A DNA stretch of 64,000 nucleotides from Brachionus manjavacas (Eukaryota; Rotifera; Eurotatoria; Ploima; Brachionidae): assembly GCA_019054805.1 (NCBI GenBank), contig JAHQIY010000001.1, positions 8,880,501 to 8,944,500 of the forward strand, given 5' to 3'. The position numbers and the translations under genes were made by a program. Position 1 is the stretch's first letter; each line of letters starts with the position of its first letter. Shown here piece after piece: positions 33,001 to 44,600 of this stretch. The notes under the pieces are model-generated. The model made no database searches and was not told the origin of the DNA. It saw only the letters and a list, made by a program, of their open reading frames with translations.

Positions 33001-36000
33001 AAAAAGGAAACATTTTATTAAAGGACTATTTAAAAATTCTGGCTATATTTAATTCTGGTAAAAATTCAATAATTACCCATCTCACCAATTTTATTTTATT
33101 TTATTTTTTGGCATTAATTTAGATTATTAAAAACAAAACAAAATTCAGATTATTCTATATGTTAATATATAATTTATTTAGAAACTAACAAAAAAAAACA
33201 AAATGAACTTTTTCCTATTTAACTTTTCAAATTTTTTTTTTTTCTTACTTGATTTTTATTTTTAATTTCATCACCCAAGTGGTGTTTTTTTTTAAATAAA
33301 TAATAATAATAATAATTAGATAATTTGAACTTAATTATTTGATAATCCCCGAGTAAGTGTGATTTTTTTTCTATTCATTAAAAACAAAATAGACACTTTA
33401 TTTCAAAGTCATTTATAAAATTATCAAGCATAAATTAAAAAAAAAACTTGTTTCGGGGAAACTTTATATTTTTTTGTTAATTAAAAATGTTAAATTAAAG
33501 ATAAATAAATTTTTACAAATATTTTTTTATTCTGCATAATAAAATCCGAAATTCAAGATTTTTTATTCCGGGAAGTTCGGATAATGCGAGTCGACTGTAC
33601 ATGATCATTAAAAAATATTAAAAATTAATATAATAATAATCAAAACTATTTAAGCAAGATGACTTGATTGAATTTGGTCGCTTGGTATTGGCTCTAGCAT
33701 GCAATTCTTTAATAGCTATTCAAAAAGAGCATATCAATACTTCGATAGAGATAGTGAATAGGAATTTTTCGAACGATCTTAAGACGCTAATAGCGTAAGT
33801 TTAAGCAATATTTTGAAATGCTTGATAAGCAAGTTTAAATTTAAGACACTTTATGACTCCGGTTGGCAATTTAAATGGTAGAGCTAAAAGTATAAACGAT
33901 GTCATGTCCTTAATTGGACCTCGGTTTTTTAACATTTTAGACAATTCGTACACTAGAGGGGATATTATCGAAAATGATTTATCTAAAGAAATAGAGAACG
34001 GACGTTTGTTCCGTTTGATATGCAAACTTAATACTGTCCTCGAACGGCAAGAGTAAGTATCCTTGAAAAAATTAAAAAAAAATTTAGATCATTTTTAAAC
34101 TTTTTTAAATCGAATAAGTCTCTCATTTTACTAAGATCATTTACACTGCATTTGTTTAGTTAATTTTTGAATTTTAAAAATATAAAAATTAAAATTTTGA
34201 GATGAAACTGTTTTAATCATAATTACAGTATAAATACGCCACGTTGATTTTACTTAAATTTACCCTTACTTCTGTAAAATCTAATAGGAACAAAAATACT
34301 CCTATTTTGCTTGTAATTTCATGAATATTCTTAAAATATTTTTTAATTTTCAGCTTTTTTTTAGTAAAAAACTAAATCTTCCAAAATTTTGGTGAAATTT
34401 AATAAAAAAAATTAAAAAATTATGTTTTTTTCAAGCATTATCATGTTTATTAATTAATCTAAATTTTTAAAACAGGTAAACCCTGTTAAGTCGAAGTCGA
34501 AGGGCGGTTGTAAAAAGTTTCGACTGATCTGTTTTTAGCTTAAAAAATATAAAAAAAAAAATTTTTAAATGTGAAAATTTTTTATTTGAAAAACAATAGT
34601 AAAAAATAAAGGATTAGCGATGAAGTTCGTAATTTTTGATTGTTTTATTTGGAAAATCCAGGAAGCTTGACTCCATATAATTAAGATTTGTTCAATGTTT
34701 TTCGACTTAAACGGGTTTACCTGTAACTTTATTTTAACTTTTGATGCTACTCAATCGTTTTCAAAACTATTTGTTGGATTAAACAAAGCTGCGTTAAAAT
34801 AGTATAAATCCTAAGAAGTATAGATTATAATAAGATAAATAAATTTTTTAATATTTATTTATTTTTTATCTGTGCCGAGCTAAAGCTCCTAATAGAAAAG
34901 GAAACATTTAAATTAAGAATTTAGACTGAGACTTTAAAAGAGAAGTCCTTAGCTGCGAGGCTTCGTTAAGGACTCTGATTTTAAAGAAAACCTTTTCTTT
35001 TATAAGTTTATGACTAGCATTTTATTACCTAAGATTACCGACTTTAAGTCCTTAAACTATATCATGTAGCTCAAAATTTTAATGTGAAATTCATGCTTGA
35101 ACTAGTATCTCTTAAAAGAGCGCTATCAAATTTGCCAAAAAAAAGCTAACAAATTTTTATAAGTTTTTTTAAAAATTATGTCTCCTTCAAACTCTTCTTA
35201 CCAGAACCCAATTGAAATGGCTACGGAATTATTTAAATGATTCGCTGAGTTAAATGGAAATGAAAGATGAACAAAAAGCAATTTAAGAAATATTTTATTT
35301 AGAAAAGAGATTAAGTCCATAAAAATGGCAATCATTTATAAGAGAAATTTAAAAAAGATTTTAATAAATTTTGATTATTTTAAAATATAATAATAAGTAA
35401 AAAATGTAAATCGATAAAGTAATTGAAAAAAAAATGGAGACTTGTTTAATCACTAAAAATTTAAGTTCAGTTTTATAGAAACAAAAATTAATTAAATAAA
35501 ATAAAAAACTTACATTTTTTTTCGTTATTTCTGGAATTTTCACGTTGAGAGATTATAAAGTTACAAATGATAATCCATTGTCATCCTCGTCACATTATTT
35601 TTTTGAGAATATATAATGAAATCAAAGTTTTATGTAGAGTCAATTTGAAGGTTCCTGATTTCAGAAGTAATTAATCATTCTCGAAATTTTTTCTTTTTCA
35701 CAAATTCAATCAATTATAAAACCCAATCGACTAAGTAATTGTTGAACAAATAACTTGTAAAGAAAAAAATAGGTTTTTTTTATTTTTCTAATTTTGTTTA
35801 TATTTTTTAACAAGATTTTATAATCATAATTAAAATTCACAAAAATAAAGATTTTAAATGGCTACCCAAATACAAGTCACATTTTTTAAGGTATTAAATC
35901 AAACAAATTTTAGAAAAGTTCTTTAGAAATAATTTGTATTCAAAGGCATTAAGAAAATTTTAATATGAAAATTCTTTTAAAAGAAGCGACTTTAGTAAAA

Positions 36001-36836
36001 AAAAAAAAGATTCAAATAGAAGCAAAAATAAAATTAAAAATAAAACATTGATAACACCATTTTGTCATTTACCAGTGTACTAATACAAGCGTGGGAAGTT
36101 CGGCCGAGCTCTTTGGAAAAATGTGCTTTCTTTCATTACCTCATCTCTATATTTAAAAAAAAGAAGTTTTTTAGTTTAAATTCGTTTTGATAAATTATAA
36201 TTCAAATAGAATAAATTAAATTTTGCATTAGAATTACAACAATACTAAAAATTCCATAATTTCTGATTTATTTTTAAATTTACAAAAAAATTAACTCCAA
36301 TTACTTTCAACGATTTAAATGAAATTCTTGAGTTAATCAAAACTAGAGCTCAAATTATTTCGGAAAATTTGAAAGATCAAAATTTATTAGGCAATTAATT
36401 TTCGGTAATAATTTAAAATTTTGAATTTTATTCAATTTTTTTAAATTCCTGTGAACACTTTTTTTTAATTTCTTTTTATTATTCTTTTTTTGATTTTTTT
36501 TCGTTGTTTAGTTTCAATGGAGATATACAGTGGAGTGAAACAGGTGATCGATACATGCTAAAACTATTTCGTGATTACATATTTCACCAAGTGACACCAA
36601 ACGGTCAACCATGGATCGATTTATCGCATATTGTCCAGTGTTTAAACAAAGTAAATTTAAAAAAATAAAAACTGATAGATAAGTTATAAAATTTTTGCAA
36701 GTTCGATACCGGTTCAAATGAGAAAATTTGTCTAGTCTCTCCAGATAGTCAAAATATAATGATAGTAAGCTATGCTCAATTGAAAAAATGCTTTGAAAAA
36801 GTATTTAGTGAATTGATTGCTTCTATGAATTCTTAG
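30061..36836 (+). CDS. PAN3: PAN2-PAN3 deadenylation complex subunit PAN3, 11 exons
   Basis: Adaptor pseudokinase of the PAN2-PAN3 deadenylase that trims mRNA poly(A) tails in the cytoplasm. Exons: 30061-30114, 30449-30643, 30693-30738, 30795-30934, 30982-31264, 31325-31603, 31660-32030, 33655-33794, 33846-34052, 36512-36650, 36702-36836; phases close to give 662 residues. The N-terminal third is Asn/Gln/Ser-rich, then [13 protein letters not shown] and [15 protein letters not shown]. The pseudokinase domain ([39 protein letters not shown]) lacks an active HRD/DFG set, as known for PAN3. The C-terminal knob follows: [37 protein letters not shown] and FHQV. Introns 7 and 9 are large because of transposons. 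An AATAAA lies at 36975-36980. Confidence 0.95.
32068..33597. mobile_element. pogo/Tigger-like non-autonomous DNA transposon in PAN3 intron 7
   Basis: The left end CAGTCGAGTCGCTATAATCC (32068-32087) and the right end, which reads CAGTCGACTCGCATTATCCG from the other strand (33578-33597), form terminal inverted repeats. Each is flanked by TA (32066-32067 and 33598-33599), the target duplication of Tc1/mariner/pogo elements. The 1.53-kb interior has no transposase frame that I can see. Without it, the intron would be about 92 bp, in line with its neighbours. Confidence 0.75.
34473..34723. mobile_element. MITE in PAN3 intron 9
   Basis: A 251-bp non-coding element with 23-bp inverted ends differing at only two positions: left CAGGTAAACCCTGTTAAGTC (34473-34492, continuing GAA) and right, read from the other strand, CAGGTAAACCCGTTTAAGTC. 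The style is that of Tc1/mariner-derived MITEs. A clean TA duplication is not evident. Confidence 0.75.
34855..34995 (-). mobile_element. LINE 3' end fragment in PAN3 intron 9
   Basis: The minus strand of 34870-34889 reads GGAGCTTTAGCTCGGCACAG, 19 of 20 bases identical to the 3' signature of the LINE copy at 12741-12760, and is likewise followed by an AAATAAATAAAT-type tail. Upstream (toward 34975) a hairpin AGTCCTTA/TAAGGACT occurs. The fragment is too short to encode protein. Confidence 0.65.
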
Positions 36837-37455
36837 ATATGAAGGTCTTAATCTGTTTTTGTTGTTTGTTGTTTATTTTTTCTAATTACTTAAAATTCCA
36901 AATCTACGGTGACTTGTTTTATTTTTGTTCATTTAGATTATCTTATTTTTAGTGATGACTCATAGAGTTTTACAAATAAAATAGCCATAATTCTAAAAAA
37001 CAGTAAAATTACTGCTTATGTATTCTACTGCATCGGTATATTTTGTCCCCGTAGTCTTTAGCTATTTGTTTGAGTTTTCAGGTGTTGAATTTTCTAAATC
37101 TCATCATTTTTGTTTGGAATTTTAAGACTTCTATATTATTTTATAAGTTTATAATAAAAAAATGCTTATTTTTGTGCTTGCATTACTTGAAGCATTAAAG
37201 CCTGTTTGTGAACAGAAAATCTCAAATTTCGAAAATTACTGTCAAAAAATTATTTTAAAAATTAAAAAACTTAAGAAAAAATAATAAAAATTTGTAAAAT
37301 TAATTTTTTTTAATAAAATATTATCATAGCAGTGGTTGATACCGCTGCTTCAAACAATAGAACAAAAAAAAACTAACAAGCTTCTGTCGTTTTAATGTGG
37401 TTAGATGAAATTTTTAATTTTTAGCCAAAATTATTTATGAATATCATCAGTTGAA
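36837..37455. other. PAN3 3' UTR and spacer
   Basis: This holds the PAN3 poly(A) signal (36975-36980). At 37329-37350, AGCAGTGGTTGATACCGCTG with a following CT can fold into a 9-bp hairpin with one wobble pair. No gene was seen otherwise. Confidence 0.4.
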
Positions 37456-38232
37456 ATGGTAGCTTTTATAAATTAATTAAAAGCCCAATTTTAGATTTGA
37501 TTTTTTTTTCAAGCAACTTAACTCAAGCTCAATCGATCTTCAAATTTCTCAAAAAGACCAGGAATCATTTAATTTTGGAGAAAATGCTCCTCCTGGATTC
37601 GAAAACGCTAATTCAAAATGTAATTTCTAGTTATTAATTGAAAATTTCTTAAAAAGTGTTGTTTCTTAGCTACGGCACCAACATCTTCCAATTTTTTTAA
37701 AACAATTAAATATGCAGGAGACACCTCTCGGAACAGCTATCGGCGGCTAATGAACCTAGGCGAAATATGCATCTGTACATCATCACTGCTGGTTATTTTA
37801 GTTCTTTTAATTGCTATTCCAATCACAATGATAATTATTGGTGGTATTCACTTTAATGATTGCAGTTTACAGCGCCTGATACCCATTTGGTTAATTGTTT
37901 CGGGATTTTTAACAATCATAAAAAATATATCAACCTTTGTTGAGCGAATTAAAATTCGAGACGATAATCGACCAGGAAACAAGATCTTAAGCGTTTTTGA
38001 CTCATTTTTGACCATAGCTATAATTGTTTGGTTTATATGCGGCAACATTTGGACTTATTCGAATTTTAACAAAGTCCAAACAACCGAGCCAACGCAAGAC
38101 AAATATTGTCATTCTCTGGTTTATTATTTTTCATTTTGGATAATAACTTCAATTTATATTTTGATAGCATTAGCTTGTATAATATTTTGTTGTACTATTT
38201 GTATTACTCTTTTTTTGCCATCTAATAAATAA
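37456..38232 (+). CDS. TMEM272-like four-pass membrane protein
   Basis: Exons 37456-37458 (only the proposed ATG), 37514-37619 and 37670-38232, giving 223 residues. The last exon has four hydrophobic spans: about LLVILVLLIAIPITMIIIGG, LIPIWLIVSGFLTII, FLTIAIIVWFICGNIW and FWIITSIYILIALACIIFCC. The stretch IAIPITMIIIGGIHFNDC and IPIWLIVSG match the TMEM272 family of uncharacterised animal membrane proteins. The N-terminal exon is hydrophilic (SSSIDLQISQKDQES). The start is uncertain: the second exon is open to its acceptor without ATG, so a start codon lying exactly at the previous exon edge, or a spliced-leader start, is inferred. It converges with FAM210 (171 bp apart). Confidence 0.7.
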
Positions 38233-38403
38233 TCTATTTTATTTAAATTAGTTAATGTAAATATACATTTTTTAAAACTAAACTGAACGTGGTTAGAAAT
38301 TGATCCTTTTAATCTAAAAAAATATTAAATAGGATATTTGAAAATTTATTTTAAATCTCTTAATAAAATTGACAAAATGATTAAATTTTTAAATTAATTG
38401 TTC

Positions 38404-39081
38404 TTATGACTTCATCAAACCTTTTGCTCTAAGATTTTTGACCAGAACTCTAACAATGCCAATTGATACCATGTATCGAAATGGAGCTATTACTTTGTAG
38501 ACCATGTAGGCTGTAGCAAAGTGTTTTATATCTGCACCGGTAACCCAACCGTTTTTCGGCTTGTAATTGTCAATTTTGTGATGAATTGATTCTACCGTGC
38601 TCTGGGCCATTAAATTCATTTTGTGAAATATATTCAGTATTTGAGTTATATCGTAACCCCTAAGCCAATATAAAATTAAAAGAACATTTCTAGAAATATA
38701 ATTTTACTGTTTTGAAATCAAGAAAAATCCATAAATCCATAAGATAACTGTAATCATATGAACAACAAGAAATGTCGGTCCGTATTGACTGTAAAATTGT
38801 TTGAATTTGGAAATTTTTTTTGGTGATTGTTCTTGTTTTGTCTCTTTAGTTTCCTTAGCCTCAGCCGTGTAGTGCCGGAATAAAAGGCTTTTATTTTTTT
38901 GAGTGAGTATTAGAGTCCGATTGGAATAGGAAGTATCTACCAAAGAACATTTTTTGAAGTTTAAAGGATAATTTAAACCTGATGAACTAGTGTAATAGCT
39001 TGATAATTTGGAAAAATTGTTCAAATAAATTTTAGACTGGGTAAAGATCGGATTGCGCCAAACCAAATTTAAAATTTTCAT
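38404..39081 (-). CDS. FAM210 family mitochondrial protein (DUF1279)
   Basis: Exons 39081-38708 and 38659-38404 with a 48-bp intron, 209 residues. The N-terminus is basic, Ser-rich and nearly free of acid (MKILNLVWRNPIFTQSK), fitting a mitochondrial presequence. The DUF1279 core runs from FKQFYSQYGPTFLVVHMITV through the membrane span VILWIYGFFLISKQ to the second half with FATAYMVYKVIAPFRYMVSI and VKNLRAKG. FAM210A/B proteins sit in the mitochondrial inner membrane and affect mitochondrial translation and metabolism. I cannot decide between the A and B paralog. It lies 291 bp downstream of UNC50 on the same strand. Confidence 0.85.
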
Positions 39082-39372
39082 TGCAAACTTAAATAACTAG
39101 AATATTTTATTCATTTTAAAATAATTAAATTTTTCAAGGGTGAACTAAGCCCTTTTTGTTTTTAGTAAATGATTAAAAATTCTTTTAAAACTTATGTTTT
39201 GTAGTTGTTTTTTTTATTCAAAGTTTCATAATACATCATTTAATTTTAAATATTTTATTTTTTTATTAATAATTAAATATTCAATATAAGATGATAAAAA
39301 ATATTTAAAAAATTATTTTTCTTCTTTAATACCGCGGAAATGAGGGACCGATGCTAAATTTTATCAGTATTT

Positions 39373-40400
39373 TCAGAACGACCAACTGAGTAAACGGTAC
39401 TCGTAAGCATTCATTAAAATTCTACTTAAATTCAAATTTAGACTGATTGTCACTAAGTATATTAAAATTAAAATTGTAAATGGGTATAATAAAACTTTTG
39501 TATTTTTCAAAAATGGTAGAACTTAAATTGAAAAAATTAATCAAAAAATTTCTAAAAATAACAAATTAAATTGGTCTAACCATTAAATCCTAGAAATAGA
39601 TTGTAAAAGTAGTAGCTGATTGCAGCTAGCCAAAAAGTATTTCCAATTATTGTTGAAATGTACCAGTTATGGTCAATTATTGCTTAAAAAAAGGATTATT
39701 TTAGGTTCATTATTGACCAAAATTAAAATACTCATCAAAAATGGAAGTTGAAAAACGTGTAAAATTGTTAGAAGAGGAAAAAACGCATTTAAGTGAACAT
39801 CGAAGCAATATGCCCATTCAACATCAACATTTGATTTCGGATTTTTTACCAAAAATTTGTTTGACACAAACCAATAAATACTTGCTATTATCACACCAAC
39901 TCCAATACAGTCAATAAAAACCACCCATATTACAAATTTAATTAGCAAACCGAAACTCAATTTCATCACCAGGCCGAACAATATTGAGCTAACTTGAATG
40001 CAATATCGTAATATTTTCTATATTTTCATTAATTGAGAAGTTACTTATTAAGAAAAAGCTGAGTAAAACTAAAAATGCTGGATCATCTCGGGCAAATTGG
40101 TTCTTAGTTTCTGGAAAAAGGCTAAAATTTAAACAAAAAATTTAATTTGAAAAATTTACGTTTTCTATAAACAAAGTCTCTGAATACCCTCTGTGGCGCT
40201 ACAAAAAGAAAATACATTTGCCATAAAGCAAATTGAAAATCCATGTGGCTTAATTTAAACAATCGTTTGATAAATTTGCTTCTTTTAGCAGCTGCAGTAT
40301 ACCGATCCATACAAGTTCTGGTTCGATTAGGACTTGGATCGGGGAGCGAAAAAGAAGAGGAGCCTGATAATATGGGAGGGCTGGGTGGCATATGCATCAT
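39373..40400 (-). CDS. UNC50: UNC-50 homolog, five exons
   Basis: Multi-pass Golgi/ER membrane protein needed for trafficking of some receptors such as nicotinic acetylcholine receptors. Exons: 40400-40160, 40110-40045, 39992-39732, 39682-39581, 39521-39373; 272 residues (human 259). Family blocks in order: AAAKRSKFIKRLFKLSHMDF, LWQMYFLFVAPQRVFRDF, RKQTKNQFARDDPAFLVLLS across the first splice, IKFVIWVVFIDCIGVGVIIA, VEWAYCFDVHLNAFFPLL, and IGNTFWLAAISYYFYNLFLG. The frame is open upstream to an ATG at 40478, which would add 26 residues. I prefer 40400 (MMHMPPSPP) because it follows a CAG acceptor-like site and better fits the family length. Head-to-head with USP40. Confidence 0.9.
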
Positions 40401-40478
40401 ATTTACCCAAAAATAGCTGTTTTTTACAATCGTTTGAAGGAAAAGTTTAAAGGATAAATTAATGAAATATTCCCTCAA

Positions 40479-41622
40479 AAATTCTTATTTTGGAATAATT
40501 TGACTATGAATTATTATAAAAATTATTTTAATTTTAATTTATAACAAAAATGGCTGTATACTAAAAAAAATGATTAACTAAATTAACAATGACGTTTCCA
40601 AATTTACAAGTGGCAAATATTTTGGAATTTAGTTAAAAAGTCCAAATAATAACAACATTTATTTATCAAATTTAGCTTTAAAAAAATCGATGAATCATTT
40701 TTTAATTAATAAATAAAAATTTCAAATTGGAACGAATTTACAAATAAATTATTGAATAAATTTTAAAATTTTAGAGTAATTAAATCAGTTAAAAGTAGAA
40801 CAGTCAAATATCAATACAAAAAGAAATAGCTTTCTAGTCTAGCTATTTCTTTTCTAGTAAAGAAATGATGATCAATTTATTTTTTATCAATTTCTTTATT
40901 TATCAATTTATTTATTTTATTTATTTAATTAAAGTTTAAGTCCCATGGACAAATTGAAATAATAAAAAAAAAAAAAAAAAAATTGGACAGTTAAATATCC
41001 ATTTTACAATTAAGTAAAAAATTCAGTTTTTTAAATACAAAAAAATGATCAAGATTATTCTATTAATATTCTATTAAATAAAAATAGTATTTTATCGGAA
41101 TTCATCGGAAAATCTACGTAAAAATTAACATTCAAATTTTCTAATTAATTTTCATTAGAAGACCCAAGGTATTAAATCAGTTAACAAATTTTTTAAATGT
41201 GAATACAACCTCTTCAAAAATTTTATATTTTCTCTGAAATTTGCGCGCCTTAATAAAACATTGAATGAAAATGCAATTAGCTTGCAGAAATTTTGCAGAA
41301 GCTTAATTTAGATTTGATAAATTAGTCCAACTAGAAAAACTTAAACTTTATTTATAGAACCTTCATAAAAAATTTTAGTATCGTTCTATTAATTTTTCTA
41401 ATTGGTTTTAACTTGACTCTAATTTAATATAATCTTTAAAAGTTTTTTATTACGAAATTAGATCAATTAATCGTTTAATTGATTTAAAAAAGCAAATGTT
41501 AAGTTAAATCTTTGATTTTTAATTGGGAAAATTTCATTTTAAAAGATGACATTTTGAAATTAAATAAGCAAAAGTATAAATCTTTGAAATATTTGAATTA
41601 AATATTTGAATATTTACCTACA
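40479..41622. other. Divergent region between UNC50 and USP40, with a retroposed insert
   Basis: No gene. A possible retroposed insertion of about 170 bp (40816-40986) ends in a run of about 19 A and is flanked by near-identical 16-bp repeats, ACAGTCAAATATCAAT (40800-40815) and ACAGTTAAATATCCAT (40987-41002). Inside it is a perfect 10-bp hairpin AGAAATAGCT/AGCTATTTCT (40822-40850). Confidence 0.5.
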
Positions 41623-44600
41623 ATGCTTGAAGATCTTTTCACAGAATCAGGAGGTGAGAATTCATCTAGAAAAAATACCTCTGATTCTAAAGCAAAAACG
41701 TTGGGGAAACGAAAGAATACTAACTTTTCAGGAATTGTAAATCAGGGCGCAACTTGTTATTTAAATTCTCTTATACAAACCTTACTTCTTACCAAAGAAT
41801 TTCGCGGTAAGTTAAATGCTTTGAATAAAGTTAAATTTTAAATTTTTTTTTTTAAATAGACAATCTTTTTTCTTTATCTGATGTTGAACTTGGCTTAGCA
41901 CCTTCAAAAAATGGTCAGCAAGCTAAACTAAGAGTAATTCCAGTAGAGCTACAACGGCTTTTTTCTCAATTGCTTTTTCTCGATCAAGAAGCCTGCTCTA
42001 CCAGTCGGCTAACCGATAGCTTTGGCTGGTCAAACAATGAAGAACTTCAGCAACATGACGTACAAGAGTTAAATCGAATTCTATTCACAGCAATCGAGCA
42101 ATCGTTAGTCAACACAAAACAGTCAAAATTGATCCAAAATTTGTACCGAGGTACTTGCATCAATAAAATTAAGTGTCTTGGTTGCTTGAATATATTTGAA
42201 AGAGAAGAAGAATTCTTAGATTTGGCAATCATGGTTCAAGGATCGCCAAATTTAAGTTATTCTTTGCACAACTCATTTGTTAAACGTGAAAAATTAGAAG
42301 GTAATAACAAATATAGATGCGAAAAGTGTAATAATCAATACTGTGATGCTGAGAAATATTGTCAACTGAAATCATTACCACCAATTTTGACTCTATCACT
42401 TCTTAGATTTACCTATGACTTGAGTACTTTCCAGCGAATTAAAGAAACTGGGCGGTTTGAATTTCCATTTGAGGTTAATTTAAATGAGTACATGGAAGAT
42501 TCTTTTAAATCAGAAATTAGCAATGATTCAACTATTTACGAGCTTTTCAGTGTGATTATTCACAGTGGCAGTGCTTATGGCGGTCATTATCACTGTTACA
42601 TTAGGGACTTTGATAAAATTGGAAAATGGACTTTGGCTGATGAAATAACTGAAGAATTGAACAAAAAAAGTGACACCAGTGAATTCGATGAAAGCATTCC
42701 CAAAGAAATTGTTTTGATTTGTTTGGATGACGATGATCAAATTCATCGCAACGATAAGGATCTGGTTAATTTAGACTATTTGAAATATGAAAAACCATTA
42801 GATCTCCTTAAAGCCTTTATTTACAATAGATATAAATATGATGAGTTTAGGCTGGAGAATATATGTGCAGATTTGACCCGCGAGACAGGAGTCTCTTGGA
42901 ATAAGCGTTTCAAATCTAAATATGGACCTATTGAAAAATTTTTAAGAAAAAATGATGATACTTTTGAAGTAAATCAAGATGGAAGATCGGCTAAACTCAA
43001 AATTCATGATGAAATAAAACTAGTCTCTGGTGCCAATTTTAATTTCAATGAAACAAACGAATGCATAAAAAAGGTTTTGATTTTTTTTTAATAATTTAAA
43101 AGGTGAAATATTCACTTGATTAATCAAAAAAAAAAAGATAAGTTAAAACAAGCATTTATTTTATGAGATAAAAAAAAAGGTTACTAAGTTAAATTTAAAA
43201 AATCCAAAGTAATTTATTTTACCGCTTAAATACGAATTTGGTATTCTCGAATGAGAAAATAATTTTTAATTTAGCATTGGTATTAATGCTGATGAAAAAT
43301 TGATTGAAAAAAATTTCAAAAATTTAAAAGACAAAGGACAAGATAATTGAATATTCAAATAATAAAAATAAAGTCTTATGATTTTTAAATTTTGTTAAAA
43401 TCCAGTTTTTGTACTTGTACAATTAATCATTTAAAAATTAAAAATAATCAGTTGAAAAAAAAATTATTAGTTTAAGGAGTTCAATTGAATCAAAAAGCTA
43501 ATTTTTTATCTCATTTAAAAGAGTAGAAATAAAAATTAATTGCTTTTAATTTCATATTTTCAGAAATTTCAAAAAATTTTTCAAACTAAAAAATCAAATT
43601 AAAATAATTGATAAATGCGATTGTAAATTAAAGAATGCAGTTCAAGTTTGTTAATTAGACCTCATTTAGTAGTCATTCAATATTTCGGTTTTTTATTAAA
43701 GTCAATCAAAAAATTTTTTTTGTCAGTAGATAAATATTTTTTTAGTAGATATCTTTTTAATGATAGAAGATATTTATTTTTATAATATAGATTATTAGAA
43801 TAACAATAAAAAAAATCAAATATCTAAAGATGCTTTTTATGTTTTTTTTATTCCCACTTGATAATTAAATTTTTTATCTTTATTTTCTTTTTTTTGGAAC
43901 TTTTAAATTTACTTCTAAAAAGGAGGTTAATTCAATTAATAATAATAAAAATAATAAAAAAAATACCTTGAAAAATACAGACAAAGTAATTAAAACTTAT
44001 TTTCTTAGATTTTTGATTGTTGCTCGCTATCATTGCATGTTTTTATGAGTCCGCCACATTTTCGTTTCTCAGAGACCTGAATATTGTTTTCGACATGATC
44101 TAGTACTTTTGAACTTGAAGCTAAAACCAATTGTTTTTGATTAGAGACTAATTTACACTTTGGACCCAACTTGAAACCTCTTATTGAGCTTCGTGATGAA
44201 TTTGATTGTGTAGCTGCCTTTTAATCGGAGCAATCGTACTTCTCTTTATAGTTAATCTTGCTACGACAATATCATAAACTAGTGCTTGGTTCCCAATTTT
44301 CCGAATCGATTTTAATATTAATGAATTTTCTATTCCATTACAATAACTCATCACAATCATTCCGAACACCATCTTTTTTTTCATTTCTTTTTTCTTTTGC
44401 CAATTTAACTTAAAATTTCTTTGTCGTTGAAAAGTCCGCGTCTTCATCAAGAGACCAATTCTGCAACAAGTCTCTCACTACTTTAAACAAAATGGTTTAA
44501 AACTCAATCTATCTCGATAAGTACTCTCATATTAACACTTTTATAATAATTGCCTACAACATTAAAGGGTTGTCTTACTTTGAATTAAATTATCTACAGA

